NCBI GenBank assembly: GCA_022385805.1
Contig: MU277688.1
Location: 62,001 to 126,000 of the forward strand
Reading direction: 5' to 3'
Length of the DNA stretch: 64,000 nt
From: Pilatotrama ljubarskyi
Lineage: Eukaryota > Basidiomycota > Agaricomycetes > Polyporales > Polyporaceae
The notes beneath the pieces are model-generated. The model worked only from the letters and a program-made list of their open reading frames with translations, had not been told where the DNA came from and made no database searches. Of the stretch, positions 23,274-34,295 are shown in pieces (position 1 is the first letter of the stretch; the number at the start of each line of letters is the position of its first letter). Both the position numbers and the translations under genes were made by a program.

Positions 23274-24404
23274 GGTGGCCTACGTCGGTGCAGCTTACTC
23301 TGGAGATACATTGTTACTTCTGGGTTGCTGTTGGCTCTGGAGGAAGCTGACTAGAACAGCGCTGACAATGTAGTATGCTGGTACCGTGACAACTCGGTCT
23401 CTCCGGATCCTCACCTTGCCAGGCTTCCCTGGATATGCGCGCCATCTAAGCTTGACTTGGTTAACCTGCTGTGTGCCTACGTCCTTCGCTTCGTTAGAGG
23501 CATTATTCCTGTGGCTCGTCTCACGTTGCATGTCTAGACTCGCAGGCTCTATGACCATGTCGTATATGCTCGGTCTGCCGAATACCTACACATGTGTTTA
23601 TGGCGTTTAGGGTCACTGCTCGAACGGAAGAGTCAGAGCCAGGCGTCCTCGACACACACATGAGAAGATGCCATGGCGAATGTACAGTGAATTTGCACTG
23701 GTCTGCACGCCTCTCACCACGCCCACTGAAGTCGAACAGCAGTACTGGTGGCCCGCTTTGCCTAGGCTGAGAATCGCCCTCCTGTACGGAGATGACTATG
23801 GAGACCCTCTGCCACGCACCTTGTGTGAGAGCGTCACTATGTCTGCAGCACGACAGAAGGTTCTGTATAACAGACTCCCCTTTGGCAGGACGCGAGCCTG
23901 TTTGCCAAACGATACCCGCGCTTTCCGAGTCATATCCGTCCCTTCAGGCTCGTACGCTCACGGCACTGGCTAATATCGCTAGGCTATTCTAGCGCTTTGA
24001 GACAGATACGCCCCATGACGCAGGCGTACGTAGAAACGATAACGCTCCGGGGAGGATGCCCGTGGGACAACCGCGATCGCGTTATTGAGGACGTCTGAGA
24101 AAATTCGCAGGCCCAGTGCTCACCGCGGGATATGCCCGTCTCAATGCAGACGATGGTGCCAGTCATGTCCGGACCGTTCATCTGACTCTGCGCAGTAATG
24201 TCAACCTTCACATGCAAAGGAGAGAAAGCAGGCGATGGGTCGGGGTATACTGGTATACACGAGCGCTAGACTGATGAGACATTTCCATGCGAGCTATTCG
24301 AGTCGAAGTGCAGTGGTAGTACTAATGGTCCGTCGCCAACAGCCCAAAGGGATCGTACAAGCGTACAAGAAGTGAACGGAAATGAGAATCTACGGAGCTC
24401 GGCC
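23274..24404. other. Intergenic spacer, no gene recognised
   Basis: Only short open frames without domain signatures are present. The right end contains the 3' end of the minus-strand membrane-protein gene. Confidence 0.4.
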
Positions 24405-25923
24405 TCAGACGACGTTCTCCACGCGTCGCTTCTCCGACATCTCCTTCAGCACAGAAGACCGCGGTGAGTCCTCCTCGTCTTCTCGCACGACGTTGATTAC
24501 ACGAGGCGAGATGGGGTTGGATTCCACGACGGTGTACTCGGAGTCGTTCTCGATGACCTGCGTGATTTCAACCTTGAAGTCGTGCATCTCGTACGTCCCG
24601 TCCGGGCGACGCCGTATACCGTTGCGCTCGATGGATGCGCTCGCAGCGCCCCACGTTGCCTGATTCGTGGCCCCTCCGAAGAGGCTGCGATCGCTGGCGA
24701 GTCTCATGCGGATGATGAGCATGTTGAACACGATAGAGATGATGGGAGAGATCTGCCATGCAGAGTCAGCATGTGCCGTCTATGCAAGCATATCCGACAC
24801 TCCCGTGCGAGGAAGACAGCGAAGAGCTGACGTCACCGCCTCGAGGGTGCCGCGAGCGAGAGGTCGAGAAGCATGGGGAACTCACAATGTCGAGAAGGAC
24901 GTACACGCCGTTCGACTTGACAACGAACGATATGAGCGCGGCGGTGATCGTCATCGAGTAGATCGCGCCGCTCTCGATGATCACACGCAGGACGGGGCTG
25001 AAAATGTCGTTCGAGCGGTACTGCGCCGACCGGCGCGTGACTATCCAAATTTTGCCAGCGAGAAGGACTGCAGAGGGACAAGGCGTCTTTAGAAGAATGA
25101 TTCTCGGCAGGCGCTCGGGATCGACACCTACGTGTGGAGGATAGGTTCGTGCCCAGAGTCAGGGCGTAGACCGCCGTGATCCAGCGACCGGTCTGGACGG
25201 CGAAGACATCTCCCGCATGCGTCGAAGCCTCGACGAGGGCGACATTCAGCCCAACTGAACCAGCTGTAGAGTTCCATCAATATCCATGCCTCTGCGCAGC
25301 GTATAAACTGGACTTACCCAGCAAGCCGCACCAACCGATGATTGGGACAATGATGACATAGACGCTTTGCCACACGATGTAGGTGCGGTAGATCTGGATG
25401 CGGACTAGGTAAGACAGATAACATATGAGCGCATAGTCACTCACTACCACGGCGTCGAGGATGAGGGTTTGCGTGTTGTAGAATATACTCTTCGCAACGA
25501 AAGTAGGGTCAGAGACGAGAGCAAAGAACGCTTCCGGGCCTCCCTCCATCGCTGGACCCTTCGACAAGAAGCCTAGGTACACCCGGGAGATGTTGACTGC
25601 CATCTCCTGTATTGTGAGATATACCATGAACCAAGGTCGAGCGGTAGAGAGAGCACAGGTTACTGACCGCCGTTGCCAGGACCATCAGTGCGCAACCTGC
25701 CCCCACCAACGCATAGTTGACCTGTCGTTGCTGGCGATCGCGGAGCATTATCCACATGGCCAGCGTGAACATGAAGACAGCATAGCCTGTCACGTTGAAC
25801 ATCGGTGCCAATATGTCGAACCACAGTTGTCTAGACACGACTTCTGAAGGTAGAAGACAGCTCACCGTATAGGATCGCCTCGAGGGTGGTGGACAGGATG
25901 CCCGCTCCTTGCAAGCTCAACAT
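24405..25923 (-). CDS. Multi-pass membrane protein, basidiomycete family, subtype A copy 2
   Basis: This is the paralogue of the gene at 17982-19531 with the same exon order: MLSLQGAGILSTTLEAILYG; YAVFMFTLAMWIMLRDRQQR; EMAVNISRVYLGFLSKGP; IFYNTQTLILDAVV; IYRTYIVWQSVYVIIVPIIG; TGRWITAVYALTLGTNLS; LRVIIESGAIYSMTITAALI; SNGVYVLLDIV; ISPIISIVFNMLIIRMRLA. Shared blocks such as NxQTLILDxVV, ESGAxYSMTxTAA and SNGVYVxLD fix the frame and the introns. The C-terminal tail (about 100 residues, ending EKRRVENVV) is charged and unlike copy 1. A TATA-like TATAAG lies at 25989-25994 on the minus strand, about 65 bases before ATG 25923. It is probably located in the plasma membrane. Function unknown. Confidence 0.82.
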
Positions 25924-25988
25924 CGTGGCAGTCGTCTGAGGGCAAGTGCTGGGTGGCCTGCGGTCAGGAGAGGGTGAGGACACACTGT

Positions 25989-25994
25989 CTTATA
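25989..25994 (-). promoter_or_regulatory. TATA box of the copy 2 membrane-protein gene
   Basis: TATAAG on the minus strand, about 65 bases upstream of ATG 25923. Just upstream lies a short perfect palindrome (CCGCTA-CATA-TAGCGG, 26000-26015) that could bind a dimeric regulator. Assigned by position only. Confidence 0.45.
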
Positions 25995-26015
25995 GACTCC
26001 GCTACATATAGCGGA

Positions 26016-27845
26016 AACGGCCAGGGGACCACAGGGACCGGCGCATGTTGCTTCTGATTGCCACCTCACGCCCGCCATTTTCCGCGCAGGGGAGACCGGT
26101 CGTCAGGACCAGTGAGATCCAAACCTCCACTGTGAACCCGCGCGTCTTGAGATAGCCGTGGTAAAGTCTCGCCACACCCTGTCGCTTGTCATACTGGCAT
26201 CTGTTTGAAGTACGCCACATGAGACGTAAGTCGTATATGCAGACAGGTTACGTTGTGGTCAAAAAGAGGTGGAGCCGTCTCGACGCACGATCCTTGCGCC
26301 CGAGGGAAGGGTGACTTCTGAACAAATGCACGTTCAGAGTTCTCCGTGGGTACTGGCCGGCTTCCTAGGGGGGTCAATAGATTCGTGAGCAATAGCCATG
26401 TGAGGTAGAGTCCCCCGATGTGCCCTGACCTTGCACACGGTTGTGGGAGCACCGCAAAGGGCCGCGGTAGTATGTGACCGCCGAATACGACCGAGGGACT
26501 TCGTCTGCCATGTGAGGCGATTGCTGGTCTCGCTATTGCCACCAAGCGAGAGCCGCAAGCAGCCACATCGATGATATTGAAATATCCGCAAGAATTCTTC
26601 GCAGTCAATCCGGCTGTTTATACATACCAACTTGCATTCAGGCAAGGCACGAGAAGGTGGACGGCTCTCGAGCCCAGCTTCCGTTACAGTTATGCTGAGT
26701 TCAACCCGACAGTCTAGAGCAGGTATTACGAGAAGATGTCGTGGCTTCAGGTATGCCCCTGCAACTCCGATCAGATGTACGCATGCACTACAGAGAGACC
26801 GTCGCTGGCGCTGTTGAAAAGACTTCCGAGGTGACAGTGGGGGGAACTTGAACGGAGGAGCTAGCGCTGGAAGGGGGGATCGAGGCTTGAGAGCGGCCCC
26901 GAGGTTTACCCGGGCGTTTCTTCACCTCCTGCCGTACTATTACCTGCCGTACCAGGTCTTTGCGCTGTCTTCTGCTTGCTCGTGCTCACCACCTCCAACG
27001 TCGAGCAGCATCGAGCATGGGACCCTGGATAATAAACGGCATGGATAGAGCGCCTCTGATGACCTGAATTTGACTAGTCCTCGGTATTGACTACGTTGTT
27101 ACTCAACGTTTTCCGAGTCCGACCGGTATCCTTCCGACATCCACCGGCAAACCAGACTGGGACCAGTTACAATTGTTGAGGTATGTTTTTGATCGAGGTT
27201 GATCCTTGAATAAGTCTTCGCCATTAAGTAGCACGTCGTGAGACATTCCTCCGGCCACCGAAGGCGAATACTCGTGCACGGTACGCAGGCTCGCAAGCTG
27301 GGCTTCCCGTACTCTCACTCCTTTCTGATCACATGAATACCATAGGTGTCCCGACATGGATCTCTGCAGTCAGTCAGAACGTTCTTGTGCGCTCAACGCA
27401 TGTCTTCTACGGCTACCACCGGAACGCGATGGCTATGATGGGGACGTCGGAGATTGTCTCAACCTGATTGCAAATATGAAAGCCGCGAGTCGCCGCCGCC
27501 GGGCTTCACGCTTCACGCCTTACTCTCGTCTGGGACGTACTGGAGCCAGTTCAAATCCTGTCTTCAGCGTGGTGCGGTGGTGATCATAGAGTTGAGCAGC
27601 TTGGTCAGGTGTCCATGAGCCTGTGTCGCTACAATCATAACACCATGGGTCACTTGCGAGCTTATCGACCCTTTCCTCAGGTAAATATTTCCAACTCACT
27701 CAACCGATTACGCCAGTGCAACGCATTTTGCAATGCGCCTGCACAAGGGGATGATGCGTACAGCCCTGCGCACGGGCATATAACTCGGGATCCACCACTA
27801 TATGCAGCATTTCGCCTTTCCTCCTGCACCTGGCCTGCGATCCCC
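26016..27845. other. Intergenic spacer between divergent genes
   Basis: About 1.8 kb separates the membrane-protein gene (leftward) from the GH79 gene (rightward). A TATA-like sequence near 27779 (ATATAAC) is suited to the GH79 gene. The remaining open frames lack recognisable domains, and I see no gene. Confidence 0.45.
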
Positions 27846-30482
27846 ATGTGCATACCATTCATCTTTCTTCTGTTAGGACTCCTCGCTACGACGAGGGCTC
27901 ATGTCACTGTCTATGGTCCCTTCGGAAAGACGACGGTCGCCCAGGGGCAGTCGGGTACAGATATCCGCCCGACGACCACTTCGTATATGACTACCCATGG
28001 ACCGGCTCAGTATACCGGTCTGGCCGCATATAACGACGTCTACTTGCCGCCTCCAGCCATAACCAGCCCAGCACCCGCTAATGCGTTCACCATCAGCGTT
28101 CCGAACGGTGCTGGACTCGCCAGTGGGCTCTCAATTCCTCACACAGGAAGCTTTTTCGGATTCTCGATCGAGATGTCCGTGGCAACCCAGCTTAGTGAGT
28201 CCGCTGAGCCATCTTACATCAATACGGTCACGCTCATCATGCTCTTCAGTCGGAACTAACTCGTAAGAGCGATCGAATCTGCTAGTATCTCCCCTCAACT
28301 TCATCAAAAATCATAGGTCAACACTACACGTTCCTTTCCTCAACCTGATGGCTGTCATAGCCGAGCGAGCAGGGGCGGTACATATACGCGTGGGCGGGAA
28401 CACCCAGGAGACCGCATACATGGTCGACTCCCTCCCTGACGGCAAAATTATGGAGAAGAACAAGGAGGACGCTTCCAATCCGGTACGTCCGCTGATGCTT
28501 CACCGGCGACTGGCAAGCGTGCTGAAACCGCTGTCAGACGTCCACGCCTGTCTTGGCGTTCACGGCAGACCTTTTGTACATGCTCGGCAACGTCTCAAGC
28601 CTAGTGAATGCGAAGTGGTATCTCGGTGAGTACTCGCATAGTTTCAAGGCACAGTCTTCGCAGGAACTATATCCCAAAGGCATTCCATTCAATGACACGA
28701 GCAATTGGCGACTTGCGATCGCCGAGCAGGCGGAAGAGATTCTAGGCGATAATCTGCTGGGATTTCAGGCAGGAAACGAACCTGACCTCTATGGCGCGTA
28801 CGTCTCAGGAGCGTTCTGCTTATCCGGTATGTTTCACGGCTGACGCATTGCAGGCACGGCCATCGCGCTCCCGGCTACAACGAGTGGGATTACTTTGGAG
28901 AGTTTGCGTTGCTTACTCAGGCATACGCGAACGACACGAAGGTCACTAACAAAAAGTCGCTCATCGCGCCGAGTACTCAAGGTGGTAACTGGCCGGATCC
29001 CAACTCCGACCCCAAGAACCCATCCAGGCCGGTAGGCGCCGAGCTCGTTTGGAATACCGGCTTTGTGCAAGCCTACGATCAATTTCTTTCCGCCTTAGCT
29101 GTTGAACAGTAGGTCGCTCCTGCGGCATCTTATATCCCGTGCCGACTTGGTTCTCGTCTAGCTACCCCGACCAGAACTGCGGTGTCATCTTCCCCGGTCC
29201 GGATAATCCGCCAAAGGATCTCCAACAGGAGTTCCCCACGTACTTGACGCACCAGAACGGTCTCAACCAGGTTGCACCGCACCTCAACTCAACGATGCTA
29301 GCACAGGGCTGGGGCAAGCCGTTCCTCATGTTCGAGACCAACAGTGCATCCTGCGGCGGGTTTCCGGGCATCAGTGACGCGTTCGCGGCGGCCTTATGGG
29401 CGGTGGACTATGGTCTTCAGATGGCCAATAGCAACTTCACGGGTGCGCTATTCCACGCCGGCGGGCAAAACGTGACGTACAACGTAAGGTCTTCGCTACG
29501 CTTCACTTCTCTGTTATTACTGAGATCATCTCGCAGCCGTTCACAGGTAGGAATCCAGACACGCTTCTACCTTTTCTCCGGCTATCTCGTTGAATGCTTC
29601 GGCACTGCACAGCGGCGCCGACCAACGAGAGCGCCATCCACCAGTGGACGGTTGGTCCGATCTTCTACTCTTCCATTGTGGTTGCCGAGGCCCTTGGTAC
29701 CACAAATACATCGCGGGTCAAGGACCTCTTCCCGAATAACGGCAACGAATACACACCTGCATACGCAGTTTACGAGAACGACCAACTGGCTCGAATCGCG
29801 CTCATCAACTTCCTGAATGACCCGAGCGGGGCGAATGACTACACTGCAACCATCACCGTGGGCGGCTCGCAGTTCGGAGAAGACAACGCCGTGCCGCCTG
29901 AAATCAAAGTCAAGTGTGTCTTCATGATATCTTCCTGCGGTCGTTAGTCGAATTGAGCCTAGGTATCTGCTCGCTCCCTCTGTGTCGGAGAAGGAGAATA
30001 TCACCTGGGCCGGCCAGGTGGGTCTTCGTTCGTGGTGCCGTCCGAGCCATCCTTCTTCGGGGTGCTCACTCATTCTCGTCCAGACACTGGGCGGTCGTTT
30101 CCAAGTCGACGGGCGCTGGAAAGGAACAGAGACCGTGCAAACCATCCCTTGTGACCAGAGCACGAATAGCTGCCAGGTCAAGGTCCCTGCGCCGGGGGTC
30201 GCCTTGGTCTTCGTCTCAGACTCGGCGCAAAAGCAGGCCGCTGCACCCGAGAGTGCGTCGACGTATCCGACGACCGTGGTCACGAAGACCGCGAATACCG
30301 TGACAATCGACCCGTCGGTAGTCGCGACGTCTAATGGGCGCGGGGGAAAGAGCCGGGGGAGCAATCTGGGCGGAACGAGCCAAGGCGGGGCGAACGGGGC
30401 GATGAACTTGAACGCGCCCGGCACGTGGTGCTTCATTGCCGCGCTGACCATAATGCTGGCTATGGCGCTGCATTCCGCCTAG
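27846..30482 (+). CDS. Glycoside hydrolase family 79 (beta-glucuronidase-like), secreted, possibly GPI-anchored
   Basis: GH79 enzymes of wood-decay fungi remove glucuronic acid from arabinogalactan-type glycans. The start MCIPFIFLLLGLLATTRA is a clear signal peptide. Splicing through a short exon gives IGTNSSTLHVPFLNLMAVIA and HIRVGGNTQETAY. The acid/base glutamate lies in LLGFQAGNEPDLYG and the likely nucleophile in FLMFETNSASCGG. The C-terminal domain (IHQWTVGPIFYSSIVVAEAL, then QLARIALINFLN) is the family's beta-sandwich. After a Ser/Gly/Asn-rich linker (near SNGRGGKSRGSN) the protein ends in a hydrophobic stretch (TWCFIAALTIMLAMALHSA), as in GPI-anchor signals. There are about nine exons. 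ATG 27846 was chosen because it opens the signal peptide, although the frame is open upstream to 27609. No break was seen. Confidence 0.9.
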
Positions 30483-31914
30483 ATTCGATGACGAGTGGCG
30501 TATGGGTGAGGGTATGAATCCTGGGTGGTTTGGGTTTGCAGCGTAAGTCGGGGACGCTTTGGGTCTCTGGTATACCATGTTAGTCTATTATCTTGATCCA
30601 TCACGGCCTCACCTAGCATTCCACAGTCAAATCTGTGCGAAGGTGCGTGAATTGACAGCGTTCGCGGTTCCATTTGATCACAAACAAGACCTCGCTCTTG
30701 ATAGGATCTGTTACAACGCTGACTGCCTCGGGATCACGATGGGTATCGGCATCACCGCGGCGTAACGCAGATGCACTGCAAGCAATGGTGGCTCTTCAGA
30801 ATCACGCGGCTCGTTGCACCTTTGCGACTTACATAGATGCTATCCCGGCTATTCCTGGTCGAGCGGTCTGGGTACAAGCACGTATTAGGCTGCTGCGGAA
30901 CTGCCTCATCCGGCGACCAATGTTCCTCCTGCCATACGAGCGCTTTCAGGGCCCGTCTGGACACTGAGACGCCACGTTAGGCAGGCTGCAGTCCCAGTGA
31001 GCTACGTATCTGACTCCCGCTTTCGCTGACAGATTGGAGAAGCGAATTGGCTCGGGGTCGCTGCTGCGGTGTCGGCTCGTAGCCTCGAGGCAGCGAGGAT
31101 AACTCTGGCTTCTGGGACGGGTTCGCCTGGAGCGCCCGCCCGGCGGGTACATGTTGCATCGCCACCCCGTCAAGGCACTGTGATATCGTCAAGGCTGGCG
31201 GTGCCGACGGCGTCCGTCCCGCTGCTCATCGACATCCACAAGTGCATTCCCTTGCCCGCCCTTTTGCCCTGCCTGTGAGGCTTCACCGCTCCTCGGTAAC
31301 GCGACGTGATGTAGGAACGCGGCGGGTCCCTCCAACAGCCTGAGCACCATGCATCGCAGTGTCCCGATCCATTCTGCACCGCGATGAAAACACCATCATC
31401 AATGGCGTCGTTTCCAAGCGGGTTGCGCCGAATGCTTGGGCTGAAGCGGTGTCCCGCTGTCACAATACAGTGCTTCACCCACGACTCCCTTCCTCTTTGA
31501 GCGATGCAGTAACACAAAGTCTGGCCATCCGAGATCCCGGAATGGGAGGGCGAGATCCGTATGCCGCCGGCTCGACCTAGTAAACGCACCCCGTCGCGCA
31601 CCACCCCAAGCCGACAACGAGACATACCCGCACCTGGGCACTGCCGTCCCCTCCAATCGCGGCACTGGCGCTGCAGCGGCACCAGGATAGCCTGTGCCAG
31701 TGTGCATGTTCGCGCGCTACTGCAGTGCACGCCCCGTGTACTTGGAATACGTGTATCACCTATGGCTGGGACACGCCTCATCGTCCCGCGGCCCCGGCGC
31801 GTTGGTTCATTGTCGCGTAGCTGAATGATGAGTCACCGCACTCCGCGGCATCGCGAGTCGAGGAACTGCCATTGTACGTCTGCTGCTGCGGCCCGGCCTG
31901 ACTTGCAGAGGCGG
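30483..31914. other. Intergenic spacer, no gene recognised
   Basis: No supported gene. A 203-codon minus-strand open frame (31170-31781) has an unusual cysteine/arginine-rich composition and no family resemblance, and shorter frames overlap it on the plus strand. The right end is the promoter of the small secreted-peptide gene. Confidence 0.4.
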
Positions 31915-31922
31915 TATATAAG
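31915..31922 (+). promoter_or_regulatory. TATA box of the small secreted-peptide gene
   Basis: TATATAAG, a strong match to the TATA consensus, lies 138 bases before the start codon at 32060. A pyrimidine-rich leader with ACTCACTCACC follows. TATA promoters in these fungi often mark strongly or conditionally expressed genes. Confidence 0.65.
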
Positions 31923-32059
31923 GTAGGTTGGGGAGAGGCGGACCAGTCATCGGAATCGCTTAGCATCCTCGCACTCACTCACCTGCAATCCCTCCGCATC
32001 ATCGTCGCAGCTCGGTAGATCCAGCTCTCAAGAGAAGCCCGCTCCCAGACACGCGTACC

Positions 32060-32328
32060 ATGCCGCGCTTCGCTCTTGCCACTGTCGCGTTCGTCCTCAC
32101 TCTCGCGCTTAGCGCACTCGCTGGGCCGGTTCCTCGCGCAAGGGCGGTAGCAGATTTGCTGCCTTCGCAAGCATTCACTTTCGGTGAGTTTTCCTTCAGA
32201 ATGCCTATGTGAATCCCGTGGCAGTCTCTGACGACGCCTGTCCAGCCCCGCACCGCGCGTCGGACCCCCTTCCCGCGCCGACGAAGACGCCAGGCCTTAT
32301 CCCGCTCCACATGGACTGGCTCAGCTGA
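32060..32328 (+). CDS. Small secreted peptide precursor, 68 aa
   Basis: Exons 32060-32183 and 32246-32328 (intron 62 bases, GTGAGT...CCAG) join in frame to 68 residues. The first 22 form a classic signal peptide (MPRFALATVAFVLTLALSAL then AG). The predicted mature part starts PVPRARAVADLLPSQ and ends PGLIPLHMDWLS. It has no cysteine and no CaaX box, so it is neither a disulfide-rich effector nor a mating pheromone. It is rich in Pro, Ala and Leu. The start lies in good context (ACCATGCC) 138 bases after a strong TATA box. No homologue is known to me. It could be a secreted signalling peptide, a wall-associated peptide or a lineage-specific protein. Confidence 0.65.
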
Positions 32329-33484
32329 AGAACGCCCGCCGATTGTCTCTATACCCCATGAATTCTAGAGGCGCCATGCCCCTAATACCCAGCGTTGGAC
32401 CGACGGTGCGATAACACCGCCGTTTGCACTGGACACGGTCCAGGACGCTTGTCGGCCATACCTCTCCCTCTACTCCTCCAACATCTTGATTATTTAATCG
32501 ATCGCGGCCTCGCAATATCCTTCCGCGTCGTCCACCGACCTATTTCTTGGAAAGTATCTATTTGGCGAACCATATAACCTTTCACGACCACCTCCTCGTC
32601 GATCTGGCAGCTCGGGCGAGATACACGACCCTCCTTCAAGAACGAAAACCTTCTGCGTGCCAACATTGTATTTCTACGCTCCCCCGGCATCTCCTTCCAT
32701 CACCTTGTAGTAGTAGTTCGGTGCGCATTTCTGACCCTCATTGTCTTTCTCGTATGCTAACGGTGAAACCATACCATAGCCGGCTTTCACCGGCACTCAC
32801 TCTCATTCCGTGCATACCCAATTTTCTTCATCTCTTACATCTGGTAGTCTTTAAATCTGGTACAAGTGTAGTAGTTTGCCACCAGCCTCCACCCTCATTC
32901 CGTGCACACCCAATTCCAACCATCCATTGTATCAGTACTGCAACGTGGGCTACGACCCCGTGTTAAAAGCAGAATACACCGTGTTAATATTTGAAAGATG
33001 CAGACACGCAGAGCGAGCGAGAGTACATGCCGTCTGGACATTCTATCCCGTATTAGCTCCAAGGGGAATTATAGCAGGCAGCGCCGCTTGTAGGGTGTCT
33101 GTTTTCTAAGTACCGCCACAAATAGTACTACTACATAGTGTACCAGTGCCAAGTAGGCGTGCATAACGCGCTCTGGCGCCGGGCGGTGAGTATACCATGA
33201 CGTCACTGAGCGACGCGCCTGCGCGTCTCCCCCAACAATCACAAGCACGCGTACGGGGTGCAGAGGACCTATAGTCTATATACCCTTCTCGTCTGGATAC
33301 GAGCCCATCAACGGCCCTTCACACCATACCACCACCATTCATAAGCCACGCGCATATAGTCAGCCCCAGAAGAGCAGCATTCAGCCGAGTGGTGGGCTTC
33401 ATCTTCGTCGTCCCAGTGTCGCCGTGCATCTGTGTTCTAATGGGTTCAGATAGTCAACTCAGGACTCCAGGAGGACGAGATAAC
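32329..33484. other. Intergenic spacer with a diverged direct repeat
   Basis: No gene is seen. The base composition is more AT-rich than the surroundings. A direct repeat (listed separately) lies at 32802-32915. Several thymine-rich stretches and short open frames are present. The right end is the promoter of the NTF2-like gene. Confidence 0.45.
32802..32915. repeat. Pair of 22-bp direct repeats, 92 bases apart
   Basis: CTCATTCCGTGCATACCCAA at 32802 recurs at 32894 with one base changed (CATACCC to CACACCC), and both continue with TT. The copies sit in an AT-richer spacer. They may be remnants of a duplicated segment or paired binding sites. Confidence 0.7.
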
Positions 33485-34295
33485 ATGGAGAACCCAGCGA
33501 AAGAGGTTGCGAATGTCGCAGTTCTTGTCACAGCAGCCATAAATCCCGAAATACAGAAGGCATCCGTTCTCAAGTAAGTGTACCCTCCCCGAGCTCTGCG
33601 CGACCCCTCAGGAGAAGCGCATAGTAATGGCCTATGTTATTCAGATACTACGCGCACGACGCGGGATTCCGACACCCATTCTGCGCAGTCGCCCCAGCGC
33701 CCAACTCGCGCGAAGCCATCCTTTCCATACTGCAGTGGTACCGCGTCCTCTCCCCGGTGCTCTCAGTTCGCGTAACCTCTGTGACCTATGACGAGGAAAA
33801 GCACACCGTCTTCCTCGACGTGACCCAGACATTCCACATCCGGTGGTCCCCTCTCCGTCCCGCTCCAGCACGGTGCGTCTCTTCGTCCGCACACTATGTG
33901 CGGGATCTTGCTCACCGACCCTTGGCTCGCACAGACTACTTGTCCACCTAACACTCCGCCCGGAGCGTTCCCCGACCGACCCCTCCAAGACAGTCTACGT
34001 CATCGCGGAGCACGAGGACTTCTACCACCCCGACGACCTCGCAGCGCTGCTCGTCCCGCCGCTCATCCCCGTCGTCCGTGGCGCGCTCCACGCTGCAACG
34101 CTTATATGCAAGGTGCAGGCGAAAGTATTCGGCACGCTCGGGTACTGGACGGTGCGCGATGGTGAGGGCGGCAAGGGCGTGAATCTCCAGCCGCGCGGAG
34201 AGCCTCTCCCTCCGGTAGGGGAAAATGAGGGGATAGAGTTGCAGGAGAGGGGCAAGGCTGATGGAGAGGCGCAGAGCGACAAGAAGAATGACTGA
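33485..34295 (+). CDS. SigF-like NTF2-like domain protein
   Basis: Exons 33485-33573, 33645-33872 and 33935-34295 join in frame to 225 aa. The N-terminus (MENPAKEVANVAVLVTAAIN) and the following KYYAHDAGFRHPFCAVAP, ILSILQWYRVLSPVL and VFLDVTQTFHIRWSPLRP match fungal proteins annotated SigF-like or NTF2-like. These adopt a cone-shaped alpha+beta fold and are of unknown role. The C-terminal half (TVYVIAEHEDFYHPDDLAAL, then VRGALHAATLICKVQAKVFG) includes a hydrophobic helix that may contact a membrane. The last 40 residues are charged and probably disordered. The in-frame ATG upstream at 33389 was rejected because family members start with MENP. Function is unknown beyond the fold. Confidence 0.85.

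Noticed and set aside
23035..23373. Plus-strand hydrophobic open frame
   Set aside because: It overlaps a minus-strand frame with better start context and has no recognisable domain. At most one of the two can be real.
27535..27575. tRNA-like B box (AGTTCAAATCC)
   Set aside because: No pairing acceptor or anticodon stems could be built around it.
31170..31781. 203-codon minus-strand open frame
   Set aside because: Odd composition, no motif, overlapping plus-strand frames, and no promoter signal.
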